Assembly: GCA_020002185.1 (NCBI GenBank)
Contig: CM034539.1
Coordinates: forward strand, 25,182,532-25,246,531
Origin: Paraescarpia echinospica
Lineage: Eukaryota > Annelida > Polychaeta > Sabellida > Siboglinidae
Length of the DNA: 64,000 bases
Direction: 5' to 3'
Positions within the stretch are counted from its first letter, which is position 1. Each line of letters starts with the position of its first letter. Below the pieces are notes generated by a model, which ran no database searches, was not told the DNA's origin, and saw nothing but the letters and a program-made list of their open reading frames with translations. The translations under genes and the position numbers were made by a program. This document shows, piece after piece, positions 26,000-38,600 of the stretch.

Positions 26000-26708
26000 C
26001 GTGAATCTTGCTCAGTGAGAAAATAATGGTAATTCTGTTAAAAAAAAATTCTTTAACGGATTTGTACGAAACAAACAGCGCGGTGTCCTACCTTGACTTC
26101 ATGCAATAAGCTAAATCACGTATGGAAGTAAACAAGAAGGTTCCTTAGATTGCTGTTCTTCATGATCACCGTCGAAAGAAAATTTATTTATGAAATTTAC
26201 GGAGCTTGTGCATGGCTCCTTGCAAATAAACGAGAAAGCTCTACTGGTGTTACTCCAGAATGCTAAGGAAGTGCCTAAATGTCCATTAGAGCAACAGGCT
26301 CACAATCACAGGACTTAATGATGACGCATAAAAACTCTGATAGAAGATTCAAATGCGACGTGTCCAATTATTACTAGGTGGTCACTGCTACTGTGGCACT
26401 GAAGATCCAGTGTCAATATTAATACTGCGGACACACACTCGTGGAAAGAAGCACAGGGAAATAAAGAAAACACCTGATATGTGAACACTGTTTTGAAGTG
26501 GCTGGTCTTTCATGCCTAATAAACAATCGACCTTTATGGAAACGGCTCGTTGATAATCCGTCTCCGGTGGACCAATTATGATGATGATAATGGCATGACA
26601 AACATGTTAGTGTTGATCTACAGTTTGACAGTTATAGTAGGCCTTGGTTCCACTCGACTTGTGGTTTAAATGTGCCCTTGTGCGTCTTCTCTACGTTAAC
26701 ATGTTAAC

Positions 26709-26746
<38 letters not shown>

Positions 26747-29205
26747 GGTCTAGAGCATTGTTATATTCGAACATATTTCGTAGGGATTTTAATCCTAACA
26801 TTTTATCTCTTTAAATTTGATTTTTAGCGAACCACACATGCACATTAATGTATAACTGTTATAATTTATAATAATGTTATAAATAGTTATAATTTTATTG
26901 TAGATAAAGTGAGTTTGTATAATGCGGGAATTTGTGCAAAAAACTATATTCACATACTATTTTATCCTTGATGGCTTAGAAACGGTTAATATTGTGTGAT
27001 ATATCTTCTGTCGTTAAACCAGTATATCACACACATTGCGCAAATAGCTAAACATTACGTAATAGCTAAAGCTGTTGTTCTGTTGGTGGTTTGTTTGCGT
27101 TTCTCTCAAAGCAACATCGCTTACTCGCCTAACACGCTGCAGCACGCGTTAGACACACAAAGCCCGAAACGCGGTTAGAGTAAGTAAAGACACCGCCGCC
27201 CATGCATGTCAATACGAGAGTCTAACTCGACACCTGTGGTTGCCTGGGCGTATTTGGTCGAACCACACAAGTGTAAGCTGAAGACACAATGCTATTTAAT
27301 TGATATTGCCACCTATTCTAAGCCGTGTCAACACTGTGTTACTGCAGGCACACAGGAACGCTCGTCTGATGAGTATTTCATGCAGCAAGAGCTGAATGGT
27401 ACGTTTTGGATAGCAAAATATTATTGCTGACGGATATGGACGATAACTTAGTATAACTACGATCGTATTCGATCTGAAGACTGGAGTGTCGAATGTGACA
27501 GCCTTGTGTACGTGACACTGTACGACTAAGTCTAACTACAGTTTAGCTGGTAAGTTATTTTTTGTCTATTCTTGTACACAGCAGTTGGAAAGAGTTATCG
27601 TTGTAGGGAATTACGGAGACGTTGTAAAGTAAGGATTTAGGATGTTTTGAGGACCCAAATGTTGTCAGTGGAACCAGTATGTGTTCTGTTGTAGCAGTAC
27701 ACCCCTGGGTATCTTTTCCATGGAGAGGAACGGTACCCAAGGATATGCTCCAAACTTCCAAGTATCTTTCACAAAACCAATGCTCTCTTTACGCGACATA
27801 TTTTATTGTAAACAATAATAAACTAGTTAAAATGCACACTTTAAGCAATACTAGAGTCAATGAATTTAATATTTATTATCGATGTCATTGTGCTACAGTT
27901 TGCAGTTACCACAAACAACATATACTCAAATATACTTAAATAGGCTTATACATTACGTAGAGGACATTTTATATGTCAGTATCTACTCAACGGAGTGTGA
28001 CGCAGGTAACGTTTGTCCCAAACATTGATTATGTCGTTTTTTCCAAACGTAGGGCCAAACTATCATCTTGAGTCTACACAGTAGTTCACTGCCTAAGCTT
28101 TAGAAGTTATGGCGGCTCCGAAAACGATAATTTAGGCATTACGCGACTTGTAATAATGTACTGGATTGCGTCTATCGCAGAGAAACATGTAAAGTGAACA
28201 GTACGTGGAGGGTGTGACTACGCGTCTGACGAATAAAAACATTTACGACTGTGTTATACCACAGCTTAGCTAACCCTTTACAGCGAACGACCAATTATGA
28301 ATAAGATTTGGCTATAAATCGGTAGAAATGTATTGCAAATAGGACTCACCACCAGAAGTGTAATTCACATACATTATGAAACACCAAACTGGAGGCGATA
28401 ATCGAGGCAGCATTCACAAAGTTAAATCGACTGTTCAGATTGGGTATATTAGTCATTAACGTAGAACAGCAAGCCCGGACGGGACACGGGGATTAGGCAA
28501 CGATTATGCTTGGTGTGGTGTGGGGTATGAAATCACACAATAACAACAACAACATTCACACCTTTATGAATACATCTTGATCACGAAACGTACGATAACC
28601 ACTCCTATACAAACATACATGTCTATTCCCTTCGAGTGTCTTTAGCACTTTATACTCGGTCATATTTTAATACGTTGCACTGCACAATACAGTAGTAATG
28701 CTATATAATTTATTTACACACGGAACAATAGATTTATAATAATGCTGTCATTGGCCTATATGCGGTTTGCTTAGTCTAGTTCAGTTTTATTTAGCACACT
28801 TTTATCTTATCTTTTTTTAAGCATTTTTGTCGATTGTAAACACTACTGAACAGAGTCACACGTCGGATTTTATTGCATAAACTATAAAGTTATCATTATT
28901 ATCTCACTGTAATCAAGCTGACACACCAAACTAAACACCATCAGGACCATGGTTGAGCCAATCCTCATAATATGGTTGTGAATCAACGACGATGATTCAC
29001 ACACTCGATAAAACACTCGGTGGCTCCTATATCAGACTACTACGCAACACCTACAACGTATCGTGGTGTGAGCACACACCAACCATGAATTGTACGGAAC
29101 TGTTCCACGAATCTCCACCACTATGAGGTGACGTCGTCTACGTCTGACAGGACATATGATGCGCCATGATTAAATACCAAACAAAGTTCTCCTGTGGTAG
29201 CCCTC
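26000..29205. other. Intergenic; no gene recognised
   Basis: Only short unsupported ORFs are present. An (AT)n run occupies 26709-26743. No splice-flanked exon of a known family was found. Confidence 0.5.
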
Positions 29206-29617
29206 GATTTGAATTGCAATCTAGGAATTTAGTATTTTTTACATCACCAATAAGGATAATAATCTTACCTACAAATGAGTCGGTGGATGCACACATGAAT
29301 TATGTTTACTTTATGAGTTATTAGTTTATGAACATTGTGAATGCTCAAATTTGCAATGGGATTTAATATTATTTGATATCACAGTAACGATAATAACCGT
29401 ATCTACATGTATGCCGCTGGATCATGCAGGGCGTTTTTTAACGTACAAAATCGGGGTGGGCACTGCCCCCCAGCCCCCCCAGTCAGACCAACTTCCCCCC
29501 AGTGTGCTCCCATTCTCCCAAACCGGCCCCTTGTAGGGCTTACTTTTTATTCGTTTTAGTGTGTTTGGTTTAATTTGCATTGGGGTATAATAAAAAAAAA
29601 CTCAAGTAGCAGTTGTC

Positions 29618-30770
29618 ATGCATTCGCCAGAGAAGAACGGTGCCCCTGGGCTACTTGAAGCGGTGAACAAAGCTCTAGATCTGACAGGAGGTAAAGACAC
29701 GAAGCTAGTTGGTGTCACCACTGACGGCGAGGCGGCAAACACCGGCAGACAAGGTGGATTATGGCGTCTGCTTGCTGACCAAATGCAGAGAGGTTTGGCA
29801 ACATTCTGGTGTGCTGCACACCGATCTGACCTAGCCATTAAGTCGGTCGTCAGCACCGTACCTGAGTTGGGAATCTGGAAGTCCAATCTACTGGGACTCG
29901 TACGATTCTTCCGGACAACGAGACAGACGGAGATGTCAGCGCAGGCCAGGAATGTCAAACAGTTCCCCCGGCACCACGATGTCAGGTTTGCCCAGCACGA
30001 GCTGCAGGCTGGTGGGTGCTGTCCTGAACAACCTACCAGCCTGCATTATGGTGTGGGAACGGATGCAGGCGCCAGAAAACTCAAGCGACAGAAAGGAGCA
30101 GGCTGAAGCCAAAGGGTTCCTGAGAATCTGGAACTACCAATAAACGTTGATCACCGCACTGATGGACGACACCCTGGAGATATCTGAAACACCCCAGAAG
30201 AAGTTGCAAAGAGGTGATTTGATCATCAGCAATATTCTCACTGTGACTGATGCGGAAATCAAGAAGTTGAACCTAATGAGGGGTGGACAATTCTCAGGAA
30301 TAAGGGAGGAGAAAGTTAATTGTCCAGTCGATAACACAAAAGAGGACCTCACACAACGAAAGTGTAATCACCAGTTCGTTTGTAAAAACCGCCGCGACAG
30401 ACGAGCAGTCAATTTGGAGTCGTGCAAGCATCTCACGAATACCTGTCTGAACGCATGCATCCGGAGCAAGAGGACGTCATCAAATACATGAAGGAGTTAG
30501 TGATGTCACGCAGTCTGAGATCATTCGTTGAGCATGGTGTACCTGTCGGCAGGCGCCTTTTCCCATATGAGGCATCTGACTTTGCGGACGAGGCAGCTGA
30601 GCAGTGGGAAAACATGATGAATGTGCCATTTTTGCCTGATAGCTGTGAACTCCGTTGTAAGTCTGCGCCAACTGCTGCCAGTCACAACAAGTTCAGTTCA
30701 GAAGGTGTTGGCATCTCTGGCTTGTATGAGTCCATACTCTACGCAGACCGAAAAGATCGTACGTGAGCCA
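29618..30770 (+). pseudogene. hAT-like transposase remnant
   Basis: Three shifted plus-strand frames. 29618-30106 contains KLVGVTTDGEAANTGRQGG and TFWCAAHRSDLAIKSVV, the catalytic-core region TDGA..N....G and WC.AHR..LA of hAT-derived proteins such as ZNF862/KIAA1586-like genes. 30147-30340 and 30422-30766 carry the later region (MHPEQEDVIKYMKELVMSRS; PFLPDSCELRCK). Frame shifts at about 30110 and 30400 break it. Without a database search it is assigned on motif pattern only. Confidence 0.6.
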
Positions 30771-31311
30771 CCATAACCTCGTGATCGATAATCATTGCAC
30801 CAGTATGAATGAGGACACGAGAAATGCATCACTCATGGTCGCTCTAAATAGTGTGGGCACCGCCTAGTATGACTGTCGTCAGATTCTTTGAGAAGACAAA
30901 AAGATCGATGTTGGGCCCCATACTGGGACATTTACAGACAGCGTGAATTCGTTAGGAAATTCACCTGAGAAACGGAACTTGTCTAGTCAAATTGAGACAA
31001 CTGTCAAACGTTCTGACTTGCAGGATACGTATCATGTTTGTATGACTACTGCATGTATTGGTTATAATAAAACATGTTCTATGATATATGTGTAACATTT
31101 ATTTTCATACCAAGATGCAGTCGTCACTCGTCACTGTAGGCCCCACAACTGTGTGGATACAAATATAATAGCACATTATATTAAGCGTTCATACATGCCT
31201 AAGGGTTATGAACATAATCATTAATGTATGCGTAAACTGCCCTTTTTACCCATTAGAAGTGCCCTTTTAAGACATTGCCCCCAGTGATGTACCCAGGATT
31301 TATTTTTAGTT

Positions 31312-31424
31312 TTTGAGTTATTGCCATTTGGACATCGCGAATGATTAATCCTGCAATGTATACGCGGCAGCGGATGTAATGCAAGGTTGAACATTCGCGA
31401 CGTTCAAACGGCAATAACTCAAAC
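31312..31424. repeat. Hairpin in the right terminal repeat
   Basis: The 29-base arm at 31315-31343 (GAGTTATTGCCATTTGGACA then TCGCGAATG) pairs with 31392-31420, with three mismatches. The pairing appears to extend weakly inward. Confidence 0.8.
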
Positions 31425-32153
31425 ATTCCTGTGTATAACCAGCGACAAACCTGTAGACAAGATTATTATCATTACGGTGATATAAAAAATATTAAATTCT
31501 GCGACTGCAATTTCATGTACAGTCTGAAACAACAGGCCGCACCGCTGCTCGCCATGCTAAAGGATAGGGTGCGCTCAGCGGTCCTACCTCTGGTGGCATC
31601 GGCAACATCTGACGGGCTGGTTGCTTTATGACACGCAAATGACACGTTTGAGCGGGCTAAGTGACACGAGTTCGCAATGACATGCTTCATATTTGGCATA
31701 TTACTTGGGACGAGTATTACGTTTACGTATAAGAATGTTCAAAGACATTAACAATATAATTTCATTCACTAAGTGGAGGATATCAGTATATATATAAGTA
31801 TGAGTACGTACATCAAGCTAGCGTAGGTGGTTACGATAACGTTTTCATCCTAGACGGCTTGCATCACGAGCGCCAAACGTTTAGGGCTTCTTCTACAACT
31901 CTTCGAAAGTAAAGGAATACTTTTGACTTTTTCGAAATTCCTCGTAGGGTAAGGGTTCTGATGGATTGTAGGGTAAATACATTTTTCGCAACGCAAAATG
32001 TAACCTGCAACAATCAATAACCCGCGAATTGTGCAAAAATGAAAGACTGCACAATTAAAACGTCCATAACAATTACAATCACAAAAGCAGCTTTAGTTAA
32101 GTTTCCAACTTCCACGTTTGATGACAATTTAATGTCGTTTTTTTCGAGAAGCG

Positions 32154-32288
32154 ATGGACCTGAAACATCAACTGGTGATATGGAAGCGCACAGGCTTCCT
32201 ACTTGACAACGTCGCTTTGTCGCACACACTAGTGGATCATTTGCTCACCGATGACGTCATCACCCCTGTCATGGCGGCCGAGATCCAA
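32154..32288 (+). CDS. CARD/Death gene exon 1 (CARD helices 1-3)
   Basis: Forty-five codons from ATG to AAGCAA-type end, donor gtatgc. It encodes LDNVALSHTLVDHLLTDDVI then TPVMAAEIQ, the pattern of CARD helices 1 to 3. Confidence 0.85.
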
Positions 32289-32664
32289 GTATGCAACACA
32301 ATCTTATATTTATAAGAAGCACCTGGAGCCAGTTTCATGAAGCCGCTGAGAACGTTCTTAACGCTAAGATGATCGAGTTTGTAAATGACGTGATTTTTTT
32401 AATATAAGCGAACATAGGAGTTTACGCAAACACGTGACACTAAGTAATTGCGTAACTTTAAGTACGCTTCATGAAACCGGCCCCATGCTATGTAAAGTAA
32501 AATACATTATGCTATTGGGAAATACACATAATTGGTATTTAGTGCTATTTTTATATTACTTATAGTATGTATGTCTTGGATGTAATCACCCTTCTGTGGT
32601 ACCACACAGCGAGACACACGATTATTTGAATAAGTTTGAAGCAGCCTGGTTTTGCAACAAGGAC

Positions 32665-32696
<32 letters not shown>

Positions 32697-35600
32697 CGAC
32701 GACGACGACACCATCATCATAATCATCTTCATCATCGTCATCAACTTCAGCATCATCATTATCATCAACAACTACGACCATTATTACTCCTACATAGTTT
32801 TGATAAAACAAACACCTTTTTATTATTAATGATGAAATATTACAATATAATTTATGATGAGCCTGACCAGAATGTTGGGTAACTGATGATTGTTAAACAC
32901 ACAGGCCGCTAACTCAATTTTGCCTAATGCAACTGTTAACATATTCTGATTGTCCATAAATACACCGAATTAGGTGAATAATAAACATAAAATAAAGTCA
33001 GCTTAAGGGCACAGGGTATCGGCACACTGTATAACTTGAAAATATGTTGAAATAGTAACACCATGACTGTTCTGCGTAATCACAGATTAAGGAATACAAC
33101 TCGGAGCAGACGCTGATGTTGCTTACGCTGCTCGGCAAACACGGCACTAATGTGTTCGAGAAGTTTCTGCGAGCTCTCGCGAGAAGTGGCCACAAGATGG
33201 TGGTCGACGAACTGCGGCGCACGGAAAGAAACACAAAGTTTGGTACTCACCCACTTCTTATTGGTTAAATTTCACTCTATCGACACCCGTATTTATGAGA
33301 CGTCACCGCTTATGGCAACTTGTTCTTCCCCCTTGTTCCCTGTGCAGGAGTGGGGGTCAGATATACTACTGCTGTACTAAATATTGTTTACAATTTTAAT
33401 TTGCGCCCACGAAACGTTCAACTTGTATACAAATCATTCAACTTGGAATAAACCAGCGGTTACAAATGTTAACACTGTTAATACAAAAGATTTCTCATGA
33501 TCGTAATCCGTGTTGACACCCTGTTATAGGTGAGATGCTTCCGCCTGCGTTTACCTACTTTCTAGACGTGTCAGAGTTCTTGCGTCGTTACGGCCACATC
33601 GCTGTGAAACTTGGAGAAGAGGAAAAACACATTGTCCAATCGTTTATTGATGGCAAGTTACTAACATTATGTTATATATATTTCCTTATTATATACACAA
33701 TAGGAAAAGGAAACAAGGAAAACTTAAAACACAAAATATAGACACATTTAAAAATTCTGAAATATAATAAACGAATTAGCATTGCCGAAGAAGACTAAAC
33801 AACCCCAATACATCAGAAATACGTGACAATAATTCATATTAATTTCACACACTATTTGTCCGAATAAATATTGTTACATATGTTTTTATTTCCCCACAAC
33901 TGTTGTGGATTTAAAAAAAATTTGCTACGAAAACAATTTCCAAACACTTTTCCACACTTACAGGTAGTTAACTAACATAATATAATTTTTCTACGATCTG
34001 AACAAAAACAACGCTCGAAAATTGCTCCGGTTGAGAAAATAGTACTGAAATACACAACAAAATACAATAGTTCGAACAGCTAGAAATAATTTTTGTTGCA
34101 TCCCTTTAATGATATGGGTGACACTTTTTTAAACAACGAACAGCTGTATCTGTAATGTAACCATCTTTCTTGTCTGCTTTTGAAGACATTTCTTTATGAA
34201 TATATACACGTAATTAACAAAGGCGATCACTCTCTTAAAAGATTTATATTACCTAAATTTCCCACGTTATTAAACTCAATTGTACTAATTGCAACGACAA
34301 CAGTAGGCCGATTAACAGACAAAGTGTAAATTATATTTGCAATGCGATGCACGTTCTTTAAAAAAATGCAGTGATAACATATTCACGTCTATTAAAACAT
34401 GTAAAATTGCAGCATCAACAGTTTGGGTTTCACTGTCGATAAATGCAGATGCATCGTGAGTAATGCTTCTGTCTTAACTCTTCGATATTTACAGGCAAAA
34501 TCGAAATGGCGACCCGCACATGTGCAGAGCGCGTGGCGCAGTTGGAGCGCCAGCAGGTGGCGCAGCGAAACAACATTGAGAACAACGAAAAGAAGAACTC
34601 GGCAGTGAGCAAACGGAACGCCGAACTGCAGGCGACAGTCAGCAAATTGGAAGAGTTGGTTGATAACCTCAAATCACAGCTACAACAGAAAGATCACCGG
34701 GAAAACGAGACAAACGCGGAGCTTCGACGTTTGCGCTATTTTCGATGGCAGCAGGAGTCATTAGTAGCTTTCATATTGGATGAAAAACAAAAGGCCGGCA
34801 CGAAAACGCATACCCAGCGTTCTCCTCACGAAGAGCATAGCCGTCTACAGGCGGAAGCAGAAGTCGCCGAGAAACTGAATGCGCATGCGCGGTTGCAACT
34901 CTTAACGCTACGTTTGAACGTGTCCGTTAATAGGGTTTTCGGTATACAGCGCACACTAGAACTAATGGACATTGAGGAAAAAACCCTACAAAGCTATGCA
35001 AACAATGCGAAACTCGAAAAATCTCCGGTCAAAGATTTGAAACAACGGCTTCGCGAAATAAAGAACCGTCGTCGGATTTTGCAGAAGGAACGGGAAGAGA
35101 CGGATGCTGAGGTAAACGAAATGGAGACACAACTGCGGAACTTTCAAATATTAGCTGGGAAGAAAGAACCGGCAGAAGACGATCTGAAATTGGGAGACAT
35201 CTTGACAACGCAAATGCAGTCATTACTGGATTATATGAGGATTCAACAAGCCAGACAACTGAAGGTTTGTAAGATATATTTCGGCTGATGATCTATATTA
35301 CAAGTCGACAAGCCATATATTAAATGTACAAAAGTCTTCTTGTTTTTTTACATAAAACATTGTTTAAACACAACAAACCGTATGCATTCTAACATCTTCA
35401 TCGTGTTTTATAACTATCAAAACATGTTTTAATATAGTCTGACCGTTAAATCTTTATTAACTATGCTGTTTAACATGCAATATAGGTCCTAGACATGATA
35501 TTCTTGTCGAAACTTTCACATTAAACAAGTGACGGTCAAAGTGTGTGTACCAACCTGTATGCTGGGTTGCGATGTGTGCGTACGCACATTCCTTTGTGGC

Positions 35601-38600
35601 AAGAATTTCGTTTGAGATAGAAGAGTTCCGCTTGAAAAGACCATAAGCGATACGTGGGCTGTAGTATGATGTTTTGGGTGCATCAAGGGGGTGCAGTTTG
35701 ATGTTTTGAACGGCTTAAGAGGGTACAGTTGGAGGTCTCAAGGGGACAGTTGTAAGTCCGAAGGAGGTAATGTTGGAAGTGTTTGAGGGATCTTCGGGGG
35801 GAGGCTTTGAGTTTTTTGGGACCTGTCGCAGATCAAAACACAAACCTCCTGCGGTCTTGCATTTATGCTTTATTAAACCACATTTCGGCGGTGTAGCTAT
35901 CGAAACATACACAATATAACATCATATTAGTATAGAAACGATCAAACTCGCAACGAAACGCTTATTGATATGTCTACTTGAATAGATTTTGTATACTATT
36001 CAATAAGATTAATAATTATAATGGTGACTAGGTAACTAAGGTTTTGTTGTCCTTGTTTTTGGCACCGTATGGAAAGAAATATAATGATAATTGAATGATG
36101 CATTTTCGTGCAATGTAGAGTTATCCGTCGTCACCTAAGACATTACAATTCCTGATTCCTCTTGAAAACAAACACTGTTGTCAAAATCAGACAGATGGCG
36201 CTACCCGAGTGACTCTGCTGCCTTATTTAAATGCCTTGGGTATCTAAAGACCGGCATACACTGGTACTTTTCGCCCGACCCGATCCGACTAGATCAGACC
36301 AAATCAGACCATACCATTTTCACCCCGACTGCAGTGTATATATTACTCTGACTGCGCTATACTCGAAGCTGGCGTGTCGTCGTAATCACGTAAACTTGAA
36401 AACTTTCGACTACATCGGGACTAATCGGTGTCAGTCTGAAGTATTCGAAAGTGTTCAAATTTACGTGATTATGACGCCATACCGGCTTTGATTATAGCGC
36501 AGCAGGTGTCAATCTGTGTAGCGTATACACGGCAGTCAGGGTGAGTATGATCTGTTCTGGTTTGGTCTGGTCTGGTCGGGTCGAGTGTAAAGTGCCAGTG
36601 TATCCCGGCTTTTAGCGGAACACTGAACTTTACGGAGACCCTTGCAGGAGCTGACAACAAAACACGACAAGGTGCTGGCTGACATGATCCAGCACATCCA
36701 GGACCTGAACGCCAGACACATGGAGAAGGTTGGCAAATACAAGCTACGTCTACGCACGAAGGTAGTTACTTACATCGGTCAGATAGGCTAATTTTTACAC
36801 AATAAACTGCGTGTATATGTTAACTAAGGAACCTTTCAGGTATTAAACCTGTCCGAATAGTACCATGTTAGTATGCTATTTGCGCGGTTAAATAGACAAT
36901 TTATGTTCATGTCACTTTTAATCCTCTTCGCTCTGAGAAGAGCACAGGTCCGAAACAAAGCTCTTGCAACGCACTATATTGTTAGCTGTCTTCTTGGTTT
37001 CAACGCAGGTGGTTTCACATGTCTTGAAATGTGGATCTCCTCCAGGAGTTTTCAGCCTTGCTGTTTTTCGTTTCCACTGTGGATTCCTTTCTAATGCTTG
37101 TCTTGTGACTACTATAATTATCTTTTAGAAGTGTGTGTTCTATCCGTGTCCTGGATGCTTTCCAGAGACGTAGAGATGGTATTCGATTGAACAGATTTGC
37201 CAGGGAGTAAAGTGTAAAGCTCTTTGAGAAGTCCCAAGGACTGGATATTGCGGTATAAGAACTTACCTTTACTTTTTATTGTCTTGTTTGGATTTCGTTT
37301 TGATGCATGTTTGTTTGTCCTGTTCATGAATTCCATGTAGATGACTTTATATTGTCGTTTTATCTTTAATATACGAAGGTATTGGAGCTACACAAACGGG
37401 AACAGCTGCACCAACGTCTCAAGGGACAGATCACGGTGCTACAGGTAATCGTCTTCTCTCAACAAAACTCTTCGGTTATTGGTCAGAATTACGTCATGCG
37501 TTGCCTAGCAACCAGGTCCAACATACTTACTAAAATGGCATCCGCAAACGTGAAACTGTCGGGTATTCCGTCGTATTTTCACTGTCATTCTGGCCCAATG
37601 TTTTACATTTGCGACGGAAACAAAAGGATAACATTATTCAAGCGAGAATAGTGTGAAAAAAGATGATCTGGCAGATGTGTATAAAACTAGGCCTTACCGA
37701 TTATGTAAATATAATTGGCATGGTGTAGCTTGACGGATTTTTGTGACATGATAGTCTATATACGTCAATGACTGTATTACGCGAGGCGATTACGCCGCCG
37801 CGACGTCATTAAAAAAAGATCAAGGCCATTTCACGTCGCAAGTGATGTTGCTTGAAATAAGATCAGTTTTTATTTCAAGAGATGTTCCCGCAATATGTCA
37901 TAGGATCGCTCGACATTACCTAATGTAAAGCCAGCATTAACCAACTTGCACCGTGGAACGATTTTTAGAAGTATTTATTCTGCGACCGAATGCCTACTCA
38001 GATCACTCGATGGCGTAGTGATTTATTCTTAGTTAATTCTTGGAGGAATATTACGTTTCAATTATCATCAAATTTGTTTAATACAACACAAATACACCAT
38101 ATTACATGTGAAATCTTAAGCGTATCCTATTGATAACGTAGTTCCACAATTCAAACGAAAGTAAGTTCATTTGACCAAATTCCTCTGTCTGCAGCGATTC
38201 TTCTCAAAGAACATGAATGCTCAGTTGACGATAGAACAAGCGCGACGCATCGTCCGTCATGTCATCGCTGAGGCTCGCAAATTAAAGGTTTGTAACATGC
38301 ACCGTTGTTTCATTCGGCCAGATACATTTAATCACAACAACCTGAAACGTAGGCTAGTTTTACCACTGTGCAATTATTGTTTAAATACATTTATCAGTTG
38401 TTCCTTAATTGATTTTAATGAAATATGTTGTTATTGCAAAATTGTACATACTCGCTCTAGGTCATGTGATAAACTTGTAGAACGTCATTGTAGTGATCTA
38501 CACCACTTTTTATTTGAAGTGTGGGTTAGCATTTATCAGTTGCTCCTTAATTGATTTTAATGAAACGTCCTAATGCAGTTACTATACAATTGTACACACC

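Larger units (their letters stand above)
29211..31514. mobile_element. hAT-like DNA transposon with long terminal inverted repeats
   Basis: The left end (29211-29353, starting GAATTGCAATCTAGGAATTT) and the reverse complement of the right end (31514 downward, starting GAAATTGCAGTCGCAGAATT) align over about 140 bp with conserved blocks GATAATAATCTT, GAGTTATT and GTGAATG/GCGAATG. They bracket the transposase-like remnant at 29618-30770. A second partial copy of the left repeat follows at 29356-29428. No target duplication was securely identified. Confidence 0.7.

Noticed and set aside
32560..32829. Poly-Asp and poly-Val ORFs
   Set aside because: They derive from the (GAC)n repeat inside intron 1 of the CARD/Death gene and lack splice support.
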